A DNA stretch of 64,000 nucleotides, taken from the NCBI GenBank assembly GCA_963971225.1, contig OZ020270.1, forward strand, positions 23,943,689 to 24,007,688. The letters are read 5' to 3'. The position numbers and the translations under genes are program-made. The notes beneath the pieces were generated by a model, which searched no databases, had not been told where the DNA came from, and saw only the letters and a program-made list of their open reading frames with translations. Origin of the DNA: Melieria omissa (taxonomy: Eukaryota > Arthropoda > Insecta > Diptera > Ulidiidae). Below, piece by piece: positions 29,471 to 39,585 of the stretch (positions are counted from its first letter, which is position 1; each line of letters opens with the position of its first letter).

Positions 29471-30116
29471 GATAGTTTTGATAGTTTGGAAAAAACTATC
29501 GATACTATCGCAGCCAAAAAACTAAACTAATTGAAATTTTTATTTTGAAATTAGTTTTTAAGTATATTTTAAAACATTATAAAGTATATTGAAGTATATT
29601 TTTAAACATTCAACGTTTTCAACGCAATTGAAGCAGCCAGCACGACAAAAACCAAAACTCAAGAATATGTTTCCGCGCTTGAAAAAATATGCACATAAGT
29701 CGTCTCACTCGCCCTGTTTGACAAAATAACAGATACTAGTATGTCAGCTTCTCACGTTTCGGTTCAAATTCGGTTTATAGCACCGGTCATGCTAAACATT
29801 TCTTTACAATCTTATCACACTTTTTTGTTATCTGACAATTTTTTACGAATTGAAGAAGACACATAAATTTTTCCGAAAATCGGCCAAATTCAAATAAAAT
29901 GTATATGTATATAAATCTGCATAAAATGAAAATTAAAAAATTAATCTACCAAGTTTGGTAGAGTTCTACCAAAGCGTTAACATTCGTGTTGACCTGATCG
30001 AAAACACAGATGGCAGCGAATCGATAGTATCGATAGTTACGAAAACCATCGATAGTGAAGTGAAAATGAAAACTATCGATACTATCGATAGTGCCATCGA
30101 TAGTTTTCCAGCTCTA
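29471..30116. mobile_element. hAT-1, left-truncated, unit 1
   Basis: It matches hAT-1 of copy 0 from about 10944 onward and ends CCAGCTCTA before GCACCTAG. The left terminal repeat and the first roughly 100 bp are absent in every array unit, so all share one ancestral joint. It retains four full TATCGATA sites. Confidence 0.88.
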
Positions 30117-30374
30117 GCACCTAGTGCATTTTGGCAGTTTCAGAAAGTTCCAGTGATGTTAACTTTAGGGAAAATTCCCTACATGTAGGGAATACATGTA
30201 GGGAATTTTAGCGAAAATTGTGAGCGTAGGGAAAAAAGGACAGATTTTTTTTTAATTTTTTTTTATTTTATTTTATAATAATATTTGTACAATAGTTAAT
30301 ATTCTACAAATAAGTACCTAGCAGCACTGGCAGCAGAGGCCTTCGGCTGTCTGATATATACACGGAGTAGCTTA

Positions 30375-33300
30375 TTATATTTGTCGAAGAAGATCGGTTT
30401 CTTTAAGAAAATTATAAATCATTTCCACATTACTAAGGGTAGGGTTGCTTAGAAGTTCGAATGGGTTGCTGGATCCAAGAAAGTCATGTCGGGCTGTTGC
30501 TATGATGGGGCAGTCTGCTAAGATGTGTTCAAGCGAAGCGCTCTCCGTACAGAACGGACAAATACTTTGAGAGGCACGTTGCAGAAGATGAGCGTGTGTA
30601 ATTATTGTATGTCCAAGGCGTAGGCGTATGAAGGGTCTGACGGCACGAACGGGGATGTCAGCAGTGTAGATAGGTTTCCCTCTGGAGGGGTTGATTTTGG
30701 AGTAGTGGTGAGTATAACTATTCCAGTCGTCAATTTGCATTTTATGTCTTAAGTGTGTAATTTCAGTTAGGAGATCTTGTTTTGTGAAATAGCCAAAAGT
30801 TATGGTAGCTGCGGATGCTGCACTTTTCGCTGCTGTGTCTGCTTTTTCATTGCCTGGTATTCCGGTGTGGCCGGGGACCCACATTAGTTTGATTTTGTTT
30901 GGGGAATTTAGTAGACTGTTGCGTAAGGTGACTATTTCCCTTTGGGTGTTTTCGGGGGATCCTACAGCGTCAATACAGGATTTACTGTCGGTGCATATGA
31001 TGATCTTCCGTCTGCTACGTTTAGCGTGGGCGACAGCTTCTAATAAGGCAGCGACTTCCGCTGTAAACGATGAACATATTGAGTGGAGTCTGCGGTGCGT
31101 TATCAAATCGCCATTTTCGTTTGTGACTGCAAATGTTGTATTGTGAGCCGTTTTAGCACCGTCAGTGAATATGAAACTCCAGCCAGCGCTTGAGTATTTT
31201 GTTTTCTCTGAAGCGAAGAGTAGTCTGAATTGTTCGTGAGTAGTGTTGTGTTTTGAGAATTTTAGAGTCCTGATCGCAAAGGCAACATTTTTAATCGCCC
31301 ATTGTGGGCGAGTTTCAGTTGTTGCCAGATGGTTGTTGGACGGTAACTCAAACTGCTTGGCAAAGTCGACGCAGCACGAGATGACTGACGGGAATCTCGG
31401 TTTTCGTCTCCTTGAGAGAGCGTTGTGAACGTCTTTGGCAAGAATGGAGTTGTTTGTGAAAAGCAGCTTTGGTAGCAGACGCCGGGTGCAGTCAACGACT
31501 CTGTCAGGTATAGATGGCAGACCAGTTTCAGCAAAAAGATTTTTTAGAGGTGTAGTTGGAAAAGCCCGGATGCTTCTGCGTACGGCGACGTTGTAGGGAG
31601 TAGCGAGCTTCTTAATTGAAGAAGCGGCGCAGTTGCCGAAAATAGGTAGGGCATAGTCGATCTTGGACAGTATTAGAGCCTTGGTAATGTTGATGAGCGT
31701 GGACGGATGGATTAGGCTTTTCTTGGATGCTAGGTACTTGATAATATTTGATCTTGCTAGTAGACAATGTTTAATGTAGTTACAATGAGACTTAAAGCTA
31801 TATTTAGAATCTATCACTATTCCTAAGATTTTAAGTTCCAGTACCATTGAAATATTTATAACATTAGAAAACGTTAGTAAACCAGAACAGCTGTGCTTTC
31901 TACAAATGTGTAAGGTTTTTGATTTGTCGTAGGAGATAGTTGTTCCTGATGATAAGGACCATGTTGTTATTTCAGCTAAGATATTTTCAAAAAGCTCAGC
32001 GGTCTGCGTGAGGTTAGCATTTTTGGTGTAGAAAATTACATCATCGGCGTAAAGTTGGCATTCGATTCCGCGATGGTTGTTAGTGTACTGAACAATTTCG
32101 TCAAACGCAGTTATAAAGAGAAAGGCGGATAGGGGCGACCCTTGGGGGGTGCCATTGTCTAATGAGGCTAAGTCGGACAGAAAACCATTAATTTTTACTT
32201 TGAATTTTCTATGGCAAAGAAAGTTCTTGACGAATTTTTTAATTTTAGGGCCAAGTTTCCACCTGTCTAGTTGCCTCAGTACTATGTGTACACCAATGCG
32301 GTCGAAGGCTTTCTGAAAGTCGATTGCTAGAATGGAAACGTGGTTTCTGGTGGAAAGGGCATTAGTGATGAATTGGTCCAGATGTAATAGGGCATCGATT
32401 GTGCCATGACCTTTTTTGTATGCTGTTTGATTTGGGCTGATGACCTTTCTTTTGTTGCTATACCACATTAGTCGGTTAACTAAGATTTTCTCAAGGATTT
32501 TACCGAGACAAGGTAAGAGCGATATCGGCCTGTAGTTGTTGGCGTCAGAAGAAGTCTTGTTGGGTTTCAACAGGGGAACGATGCATGAAGTTTTCCAGGA
32601 TTGTGGATAACACCCACTATCGAATATATTGTTGAAGAGATTGAGTAGCCGATGTTTGGCAGAAATGGGCAGGTTTTGAATAATTGGGTCTTGCCTTTTA
32701 CCGACGAAAGTGCGAAATCGAGTTCCGATAATCGAATTTCCTCCTCTAATTCCTTGGCAGGCGGCGGCAGCCGGTATGATATCTGTGGCTCGTGGCTTAG
32801 TCGTTCGGATTTTAAGTTGCGGAAAGTGTGAGAAAAGCTGGCATCAGCTGAGGCGAGAGACAGGAAGGAAGCGAAGTGGTTGGCAATGTCGAGGGGGCAA
32901 GATAGAGAGCCGTTTTCTGTTTGAATGTGAGAAAAAAGGGATTGTTTTGGAGACCCAGTAAGCATTTTAATGTCGTCCCAAATTTTCTTAGGGTTTGTGG
33001 TGGGTTTAATATTTTCAGTGAGTTCCTCAAACTTTTTCCTTTTAGCTAATTTCGCTGAGCGTCTAAACACTGCATTAGCTTTTTTATTCATTAGTAAATT
33101 TTCGTCTGAACGCATACGTTTGTATTCATGCCAGAGTTTCTGTTTGGAGAGCCGTAGTTTGGTTAGGTCGGCGTTCCACCAGGGGATTGTTTTCTTAGCA
33201 TTGATGGGTTGAGTTTGTGGGATGGCGAAATGGGCTGCAGTGCGAATGATTCTCAGGATTTTGGCGGCCTCTTGATTTGGGTTGGACGAGACTTGCGAGG

Positions 33301-34048
33301 TTTCGCAAAGGTGGTCGCAGATTTGGCTGAATTTTTTCCAGTCTGCTTTTTCTGTTTTGAATCTGGGTGTGAATTTAAATGCAGCCTGGTTGCCGAGCGA
33401 TTTTGTTTCAATCCAAATTGGGAAGTGGTCGCTACCATGTAAAGAGTTTAAGACTCGCCATGAGCATTGGGGTGCTAAGTTAGCAGAACAAAAGGTGACG
33501 TCGATGTTTGAGAATGTGTTGTGGGTGGAGTGGTGTGTGACCGAACCGTCGTTTAGACAGATTAGGCTGGAAGAGAGTAATGCGTCTTCGATTTTGACTC
33601 CTCTAGGGTTGGAGTAAGCAGAACCCCAGATTGTACTCCAGGCATTCAAGTCACCCCCTAGAATATACGGTGAATTAATTTGCCTTAACAATTGGAGTAT
33701 ATCGGCAGAAGCAAAGTTTTGGGAAGGAGGGATGTATATGCAAGCTACTACAAGTTTCGGTGATGTGTTAATTTCAATGGCTAATGTGGATAAGTTTGAT
33801 TGGAGAGGTATCACTTTGTGGGAGATGTTTCTTTTAATTAAAATCGCTATTCCTTGTTTCTTTGTAGATATGTGTGGGAGATTGTGGAAATAACCAATAT
33901 AGCTTTTGGGTGTATGTGCAGGTTGGTTTGGTGGAATGTGGGTTTCATTTAAGAGGAGAATGGAAGGAGAGTAGCTATTGAGAATTGTTTCAAGCTCGTG
34001 GTAATTATTGACGGAGCCGTTCATGTTCCATTGTAGGATAGTCAGCAT
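30375..34048 (-). pseudogene. I-like LINE ORF2: endonuclease, reverse transcriptase, RNase H (one frameshift)
   Basis: It starts at ATG 34046-34048 with an apurinic-type endonuclease (TILQWNMNGS, LLLNETHIP, YILGGDLNAWS, GSDHFPIW). A one-base frameshift near 32700 moves reading to the second frame. There the reverse transcriptase carries NNYRPISLLPCLGKILEK, AIDFQKAFDRI, NGTPQGSPLSAFLF and catalytic YADDVIFY. RNase H follows with FTDGAKTAHNTTFAV, FTAEVAALLEAVAHAK, ICTDSKSCIDAV and WVPGHTGIPGNEKADTAAK. A cysteine/histidine motif near the C terminus (CPFCTESASLEHILADC) completes the usual layout. The protein nicks target DNA and copies the RNA in place. Confidence 0.92.
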
Positions 34049-34235
34049 GAGAGAGGGAGATAGAACTGAGAGAAGTGGACAGAAAAATTAAAGGAGAAAA
34101 ATGCGTGTGGGATTGTTGTGGGCAACTACAAGTACACAGTCGGCTTGGCAGAGCGTGGTTAGTCGCGTAGATTAGGAGGAGTTTTTTAATTTGAAGCTTC
34201 TGGTAACTGAGCAATGTCATTTGACTTGGCTGGTG

Positions 34236-35372
34236 TCAAGTTGGAACGCATTGCTTCTCTGGGCGCAGAAGTAAGGAAAGGGGAAGATCATTGAATGTGT
34301 TTGAGGGGAGGTTGGGGGTTGAGGTGAAGTTGCTGGTGTTGGATTTTAATAGTGAGGTTGATGTTGGATCGTGTGTGGTACGAGAGGGAGAGTTGCTAGA
34401 GTTAGGTTTTGTTGTTGTATTATTTTCGGAGGTTTTGTTGCTATTGTTGGAGGCTACGAGAGCGAGAGGTTTCGCAATTTCAGAGAATGTTTGAAGCGTT
34501 GTGGTTGAAGAAGCTTTAGCCCGGTATTTAATAGTTGCTTCGCGCATGCTACATTTGTCTACGGTTTTTATTTTCAGAATTTCTTTCGCTTGAACGAACT
34601 TTGGGCAGGTATTTGCGGCTGAAGAGTGTGCGCCGGAGCAGTTTGCGCACATGGTTCTTGTGCATTTCTCTCCTTCGTGTGGTGGGAAATTGCAATTGAC
34701 ACAAGCGGGGAGATTTTTGCAATGCTTCAATGTGTGCCCGAGCTTTTGGCATGACTTACATCGCATCGGGTTGGGGAAAAAGGGGCGTACCGATAATTTT
34801 CTCCAAGCAACATCAATTTTTTCGGGGAGTTTGTAGCTTTCAAAGGTTAGGAGCAACGCACCAGTAGGTGTTAAAATTCCTTCAATTTTCCTCTGAAACC
34901 TGTAAATGGACGTTACGCCATACGCTTCCAAACCTTCGACAATCTCGTGATCTGGTACATGATTAAGGAACGGAGCGAAAATTGTACCTTTAACACAATT
35001 GAGTTGTTCGTGGTATTTGGCTTCAATTTTACCGATGCCTGGAAGGCTTTTAGTGTTTAGAAATTTTTCAGCTGTCTTTTTGTTTTTAGCTAATAGCAAC
35101 AGATTTCCATCTCTCATTTCAGTGATTTTCACATCTTTACTTATGGCTGTTAGAGCTTTGTGTACCAAAAAACACGAAAATCGAGATAAGGGCTTATTGT
35201 TGTCACACGATTTTAATACAATGAATTTTGGGTCGTCGTTCTTTGTAGTGTTAACGGGCGGTAGCTCGGGGAAATCTTCAACCGATTTGTCGGCTTTTTT
35301 CCTTTTCGATTGAGGACTAGAGGAAAGAAGGGCGAACCTATTTTCCCCTAGATTTGTTGCCCCGGGGGGCAT
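34236..35372 (-). CDS. I-like LINE ORF1, Gag-like nucleic-acid-binding protein
   Basis: About 378 residues from ATG 35370-35372. The middle holds three zinc knuckles in a row: CKSCQKLGHTLKHC, CVNCNFPPHEGEKC and CANCSGAHSSAANTC. Upstream is an RRM-like region typical of these ORF1 proteins, and the C-terminal 90 residues are serine, threonine and asparagine rich. It would coat the element RNA. The frame is fully open. Another start three codons upstream would need GTG; ATG is preferred. It ends 187 bp before ORF2. Confidence 0.88.
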   Translation of the reverse strand: MPPGATNLGENRFALLSSSPQSKRKKADKSVEDFPELPPVNTTKNDDPKFIVLKSCDNNKPLSRFSCFLVHKALTAISKDVKITEMRDGNLLLLAKNKKTAEKFLNTKSLPGIGKIEAKYHEQLNCVKGTIFAPFLNHVPDHEIVEGLEAYGVTSIYRFQRKIEGILTPTGALLLTFESYKLPEKIDVAWRKLSVRPFFPNPMRCKSCQKLGHTLKHCKNLPACVNCNFPPHEGEKCTRTMCANCSGAHSSAANTCPKFVQAKEILKIKTVDKCSMREATIKYRAKASSTTTLQTFSEIAKPLALVASNNSNKTSENNTTTKPNSSNSPSRTTHDPTSTSLLKSNTSNFTSTPNLPSNTFNDLPLSLLLRPEKQCVPT

Positions 35373-35664
35373 GTTGAGCACTTATTTTATTATCCGCGCA
35401 GTGAATTTTAGGCTTGTTTACACCAGCGAAAGAAACACGTGGAAGCACGAAAGAAGAAGAATAGAGAGTAGTGAGAAATTACTGATGTGACAGTAGATCA
35501 AAAGCGCAATAGGAAGAGCGAACGTCCGCACACGACGGGGTTTAGTCGATGACTCGACAGATTTTTTATAATTCACTAAATCTAGGGAATTTTCAAACAA
35601 CCCTGGTTATGGAAAATTTTGAAGTCAAATTTGTCAAACTAAAAATTTTAACGATCAAATGTTG

Positions 35665-35778
35665 TTTCCCAATTTGTCAAAGTTGGCCAAATATGTTTCG
35701 GCACTACCACATTCTAATGCAGACTCTGAAAGAATATTTTCGAACAAAAAAGGAACACATCAAGCCATGACAATTTGA
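35665..35778 (+). pseudogene. hAT dimerisation (hATC) remnant in hAT-3
   Basis: A plus-strand frame reads LSKLAKYVSALPHSNADSE followed by RIFS, the hallmark C-terminal dimerisation motif of hAT transposases, then degenerates to a TGA at 35776-35778. Only about 37 codons survive. Equivalent copies lie in all units; unit 2 has lost two bases in it (near 40500). It shows that hAT-3 is a deletion derivative of a true hAT. Confidence 0.85.
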
Positions 35779-36288
35779 CTTCAATTTATATAATTCGCTC
35801 TTACTTAGAAGACGAAGATATCACCTGTGTAAATTTTCAATGTAAAGAACAGCACTTTAAGAAAATTGCATACACTGAGTAGTATGACCATAAATAATTA
35901 GTCTTAGTGTAATTTTTGTACTGATTTTTTTAATGTGATGAAATGGTATCTCAGTGCAAAGCACAATTTTTTTTATGTTGTTATGTTTCCATGTTTTAAA
36001 TCGCATCTCAGTACATAGCACAACTTTGTTTTGTTGTTTTCATGTTGCAAATGAATTAAAAAACAGAATTAATAAATGTTATGGTTTTTACTTTTGCGAC
36101 TTTTATTCACAAAAAATTAAAAAAAAAAAAAAATATTACAAAATTCTTTGAAAATAAGTGTAGGGAGTTTCGTAGGGAAAATTGCTGGACATCGTAGGGA
36201 AAAGTAGGGATTTTTTTCAAGTCGCGTATGGATTTAAAAAAAAGTTAACATCACTGGAAAGTTCGCGAAGCGTAAACGTAGTGATGGC

Positions 36289-37524
36289 CAATGATAACAT
36301 GATGCAAAACTGAGAGCGCTCGACCACAATACATACTCAAAATCCGCACTAATACACCGATAACATCAGACCCTAAGGTTGATTTTGCCAAACATCAGAC
36401 CCGGAGGTTGCACAGGAACGTACTGTTGATTTCCCATACAAGGGCCATGGCGAGGGTTGCGTTTACGTTCAATTTTTTAAACATAGGAAAATCAATTTTA
36501 ATTTCTTAGTAACTATGTAATCTTTTGGAAGAAAAGTGATTAAAAAATTACAATATTTCCCGAAAACCAGTCAAAAGTGTTTTAATACGTGTTTAACACA
36601 TTTTTTATTCAGCTTTTATTGAATTTTATTCGTGAAATTTGAATGAAATGTGAATTTGATGAAAGCTCCAGAGGAGTTTTTGCGATAATTGCGACAGCCA
36701 TATTTTGCTATCCCTTATAAAAAGGGATAGCAAAATATGGCAAAATATGTATATTTTGCTATCCCTTATAAAAAGGGATAGCAAAATATGGCTGTAAAGG
36801 GATAGCAAAATATGGCTGTCGCAATTATAATATAATATAGATATATGCATATATATACATATGTTTTCTGATACGATTTTATAATCGCGAAGTAGCAGAC
36901 TATACTTATAAACATAAATTGTTTACTGTCCGACATTTATAAGTTTCTGCTACTTCTGGTTTTTGTGCTCCGTTTAGTCCGTGTTTTTTTCGAATTGGGA
37001 AACAAACGCATTAAATACATTTTTTTTTATTTGTCCCTCTCTGAAATCATTGTTAAAAAAATTGTTAAAATGTTACAAAATCGTTAAAAAAAAATCGGTA
37101 ACGCGCCGTATTGCCTCAGTGGTGGTTCGGAAAATGCAAATTAGTTATTATTAGTTTTTACATATGCACAAAGAAATAAGGATTTCTTTTTTACATCGTT
37201 ATATCTCTGCATATTACAACTTTTCCCTAACATTTTCATTTAAATTAAATAATTTTGATCATTTCATATATTTTTTCCTTATTTTACACTGCTTCGTACA
37301 ATAAGACTGCGAACATACTTTTTTACAAGTACATAAAAATTGCAACCCCGCGTTAGGAACAAATTTGCAAGTCAGCTGCTTGCTACAATACGAATTGTTC
37401 CACAAAGAGAGAAAGCTGGCAGGGTTGACGATTTTCTTTTCAGCTCACACGGATTGTGTTCGTGTGACCAAAAAAAACGACAAAATTTCGTCAATCCTCT
37501 CAGTTTCGCATCATGTTATCATTG
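36289..37524. mobile_element. hAT-2 in unit 1
   Basis: 1,236 bp with the same terminal repeats as copy A and an exact 8-bp duplication GTGATGGC (36281-36288 and 37525-37532). Copy 0 keeps an unoccupied site (GCGATGGC, near 11639). Its centre carries nested hairpins in place of the Tc1 dimer. Other copies: 41063-42274, 48208-49442, 52994-54229, 57780-59015, 62567-63802. Confidence 0.9.
36691..36822. repeat. Multi-hairpin centre of hAT-2
   Basis: GCGACAGCCATATTTTGCTA starts the stretch and its reverse complement ends it. In between, GGGATAGCAAAATATGGC and its complement alternate several times. Each array unit has a version; unit 2 has one module fewer. Confidence 0.88.
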
Positions 37525-37996
37525 GTGATGGCGACTGTAAAAAACGACATTTTCTGGAAAGAATTTTTCGAGCTCTACTCGTAAAGTCGCGGAGAGGCGT
37601 TCATTAGCTGAAATTGAGTCCCTCATTGTTGTATTCTGCCTCTCGATATAGGGCTTTACCATCGCCAATAATTTCTCGTACACTGCAGCATCCATTCTTA
37701 AAAAATTCCTGTAATCTGGTATTGCAGTCAACTTCAGCTCCTGCAACAAAGTTGCGTGCGATTGTTTTGGCCTCCTTTTTAACCATTCCTTTGTCCATAT
37801 CCTTTTTTTTTGTAATCTCTTCCTCTTCATCCTCCAAAAGTTCGTATACAATGATTGCTGCGAGAAATTTTGTGGTCATGTTTCTTTGAAATCTTATGCA
37901 CGAATGATGTTGTAGCAAAAGTGTGACCGTGTGAACGCAAGAGAAGAATTTACCGTTACAGCCTCATCGCACATGTTGGATCGTGTAAACCTGCCT
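37525..37996 (-). pseudogene. Harbinger right end with HARBI1-like N terminus, unit 1
   Basis: On the minus strand it starts at ATG 37877-37879 and encodes MTTKFLAAIIVYELLEDEEE. A 9-base T run near 37803 shifts the frame; the next frame continues RIWTKEWLKRRPKQSHATLL, then PDYRNFLRMDAAVYEKLLAM and ISANERLSATLR, the N-terminal region of Harbinger transposases. It then joins abruptly to terminal DNA without the DDE nuclease core. It ends with the inverted repeat at 37996. Equivalent segments end at 42747, 49914, 54701 and 59487. Confidence 0.85.
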
Positions 37997-38065
37997 AATA
38001 AACACGTTTAGTGTCAATACAAACGACAGCGGCTCTACCTTCTATTTTTGTATCATGATTATAAG

Positions 38066-38257
38066 TAGGGATCGGAATTATATGCAAGAGCATATTTTTT
38101 TTGGAGCTTCCGATTTGAACGGGACCAAGACAGAAACTATTTTTATTTACAAATATTAAGAATGAGCTAACATATGGACTGCATATTTGCATATGTTTCT
38201 TTATTTTGCATATTTTTGCATTTTGTGCATAGATTTTGCATATAAATCCGATACTTA
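38066..38257. mobile_element. Small hAT MITE, unit 1
   Basis: Array version (192 bp) of the element at 19922-20103, here with an extra tttttgcat-type word. It is flanked by ATTATAAG and ATTAAAAG. Other copies start at 42817, 49984, 54771 and 59557. Confidence 0.65.
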
Positions 38258-38265
38258 ATTAAAAG

Positions 38266-39229
38266 CAGAGACTTAAAATAATTATTATCAATATTTTTGG
38301 GAATAAAAAAATTGCCCTTATTCACGGAATTTCTAAAAATATTGTTTTATAATAGTTATTCCCAATAAGAATTTTTTTACGTCGCCTATAGCTATTATTA
38401 TGTAATTAATATTTTTGACTTGCATAATAACTCTTATTTTTTTTTTTTAAACTCGAACAAACATGCAGGGGATGACCCCTATTAATGCGAGGCATTGCGT
38501 TGGTTCAGGAAGGATATAAAGGTTAGGAGATAGGGTTAAGAGTGAAGTGGTTATGGACTCTTGCCTTGAACCCATCGAGATCATAAGTGCTGGGGAAGAT
38601 ATCCGTTATAAGTAATAAGTATATTTTTCGTTGTCGATAATTATTATTTTGGGATTTTTCTTTTTTATATTGCTTCATAACTTTTATTTATGACTTTTTT
38701 AATTTACATTACCGATAACTATTATTTTGAAAGATTTTTTTTCCACGTTGCTTCAAAACTTTTATTTATGATATTTTTTTTCATTTACGTTGCCGATAAC
38801 TATTATTTTGAAAACAAAAGTTTTTACGTTGAATTACTACATTTTGGATATGAATTAATTTTTAATTGTTTTAAATCGACCAACGCAAATTAACTGCAGA
38901 AACCTAATTTCCACCCACAAATAAACAATTAAAAATCAATTTATACTCAAAATGTGGTAAGGCAACGTAAATAAAAAAATTTATTTCATAAAAGTTATTA
39001 GGCAACGTAAAAAATATTTTCTTTCAAATAATAGTTATCGGCAACGTAAGTGAAAAACAAAATCATAAATAAAACTTATGAAGCAACGTAAATAATAATA
39101 ACAGTTATTATGCAACGTAAAAATTAAGTGTCGCAAATAATAATTATATCAACAAATAAAATATATGTTGCATTGCAATAGTTACATTGCAAGTAATTTC
39201 TTAAAAAACTTATAATAGTTAAGTCCCTG
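38266..39229. mobile_element. Foldback element, unit 1
   Basis: Array version of the element split by gypsy-3, carrying a LINE tail absent from copy 0. The ends are CAGAGACTTAA and TTAAGTCCCTG. The arms pair over most of their length through repeated GGCAACGTAA/TTACGTTGCC words. Others: 43017-43980, 45454-46363 (left-truncated), 50184-51149, 54971-55935, 59757-60722. Confidence 0.7.
38438..38605 (-). pseudogene. LINE 3' tail inside the foldback element
   Basis: A T run of about 10 starts a 168-bp piece flanked by TTAT on both sides. On the minus strand it encodes STYDLDGFKARVHNHFTLNP and then a stop, the usual C terminus of a CR1/jockey-type LINE protein, followed by a 3' region and poly(A). 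Copy 0 lacks it (20275-20290), so it entered the array ancestor after the split. It is present in every later foldback copy. Confidence 0.8.
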
Positions 39230-39585
39230 ATGATAAGTAATTGATTGTGGCAACCGTGCTTACGTTTGGCAGTGCTGTGTGAATTTTCGTCTCGTTATTT
39301 TTTGTGGTTTTTGTCAACGCGACCGTTAAGTTGGTAGTACTGAATAGTGTTGCCACTTGAAACATTTTTTTCCCGACCAAATCCGACCTCAACCGACCAA
39401 AACAAAAATTTGCGCTATCGCTAGTAATTTTTAAATTACAACTTTATTTTTTTAATAAATTCATTGTACTACTGAAAAGATATTCACATCACAAAACGGA
39501 TGAAATTCGTTTAAGCAGACCAGCGGACCAAAGTAAAAAATCAGACCAATTTTGGTCCGAAAAGACCAAAAGTGGCAACTCTTTA

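Larger units (their letters stand above)
30251..35555 (-). mobile_element. I-like LINE with RNase H, apparently full length
   Basis: In element order: short 5' region, ORF1 (34236-35372), ORF2 (30375-34048: endonuclease, reverse transcriptase, RNase H), 3' region and an A-rich tail at about 30251-30290. The target duplication is GACAGATTTTTT (30239-30250 and 35556-35567), and array units have the unoccupied site, for example near 40335. An RNase H domain in ORF2 points to the I/LOA/Outcast group rather than jockey. Only one frameshift is seen, so it was active recently. Confidence 0.92.
30151..36256. mobile_element. hAT-3 in unit 1, split by an I-like LINE
   Basis: The ends are inverted repeats CAGTGATGTTAACTTT. 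The exact 8-bp duplication GAAAGTTC (30143-30150 and 36257-36264) surrounds it, and copy 0 has the unoccupied site at 11612-11619. Without the LINE it is about 790 bp. The words gtaggga and tccctac recur at both ends. It keeps a short remnant of a hAT dimerisation domain (35665-35778), so it descends from an autonomous hAT. Confidence 0.9.
29471..39585. repeat. Array unit 1 (10,115 bp, with LINE insertion)
   Basis: This is the first tandem unit. Order: hAT-1 right part (29471-30116), Harbinger piece with GAAAGTTC, hAT-3 (30151-36256, holding a 5.3-kb LINE), Harbinger piece, hAT-2 (36289-37524), Harbinger right end (37525-37996), small MITE (38066-38257), foldback element (38266-39229) with a LINE tail, flank and GTTGCCAC MITE (39345-39585). 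Without the LINE and one copy of its target site it is about 4,798 bp, close to the array period. Confidence 0.93.

Noticed and set aside
29955..30188. 77-codon open frame repeated in every array unit (for example 40062-40295 and 51991-52224)
   Set aside because: It crosses the boundary of hAT-1, Harbinger and hAT-3, has no known domain and is conserved only because the DNA is tandemly repeated.
30802..31146. Plus-strand frames opposite the LINE ORF2, and similar frames across 31-35 kb
   Set aside because: Antisense shadows of a well-supported LINE coding region.
37340..37607. Overlapping 62- and 80-codon frames at the end of each hAT-2 copy
   Set aside because: They run through the hAT-2 terminal repeat into Harbinger, have no family match, and are shadows of repeat DNA.
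38690..38893. 67-codon hydrophobic open frame repeated in each foldback copy
   Set aside because: It is produced by T-rich repeated words of a non-coding foldback element; the composition mimics a membrane protein.
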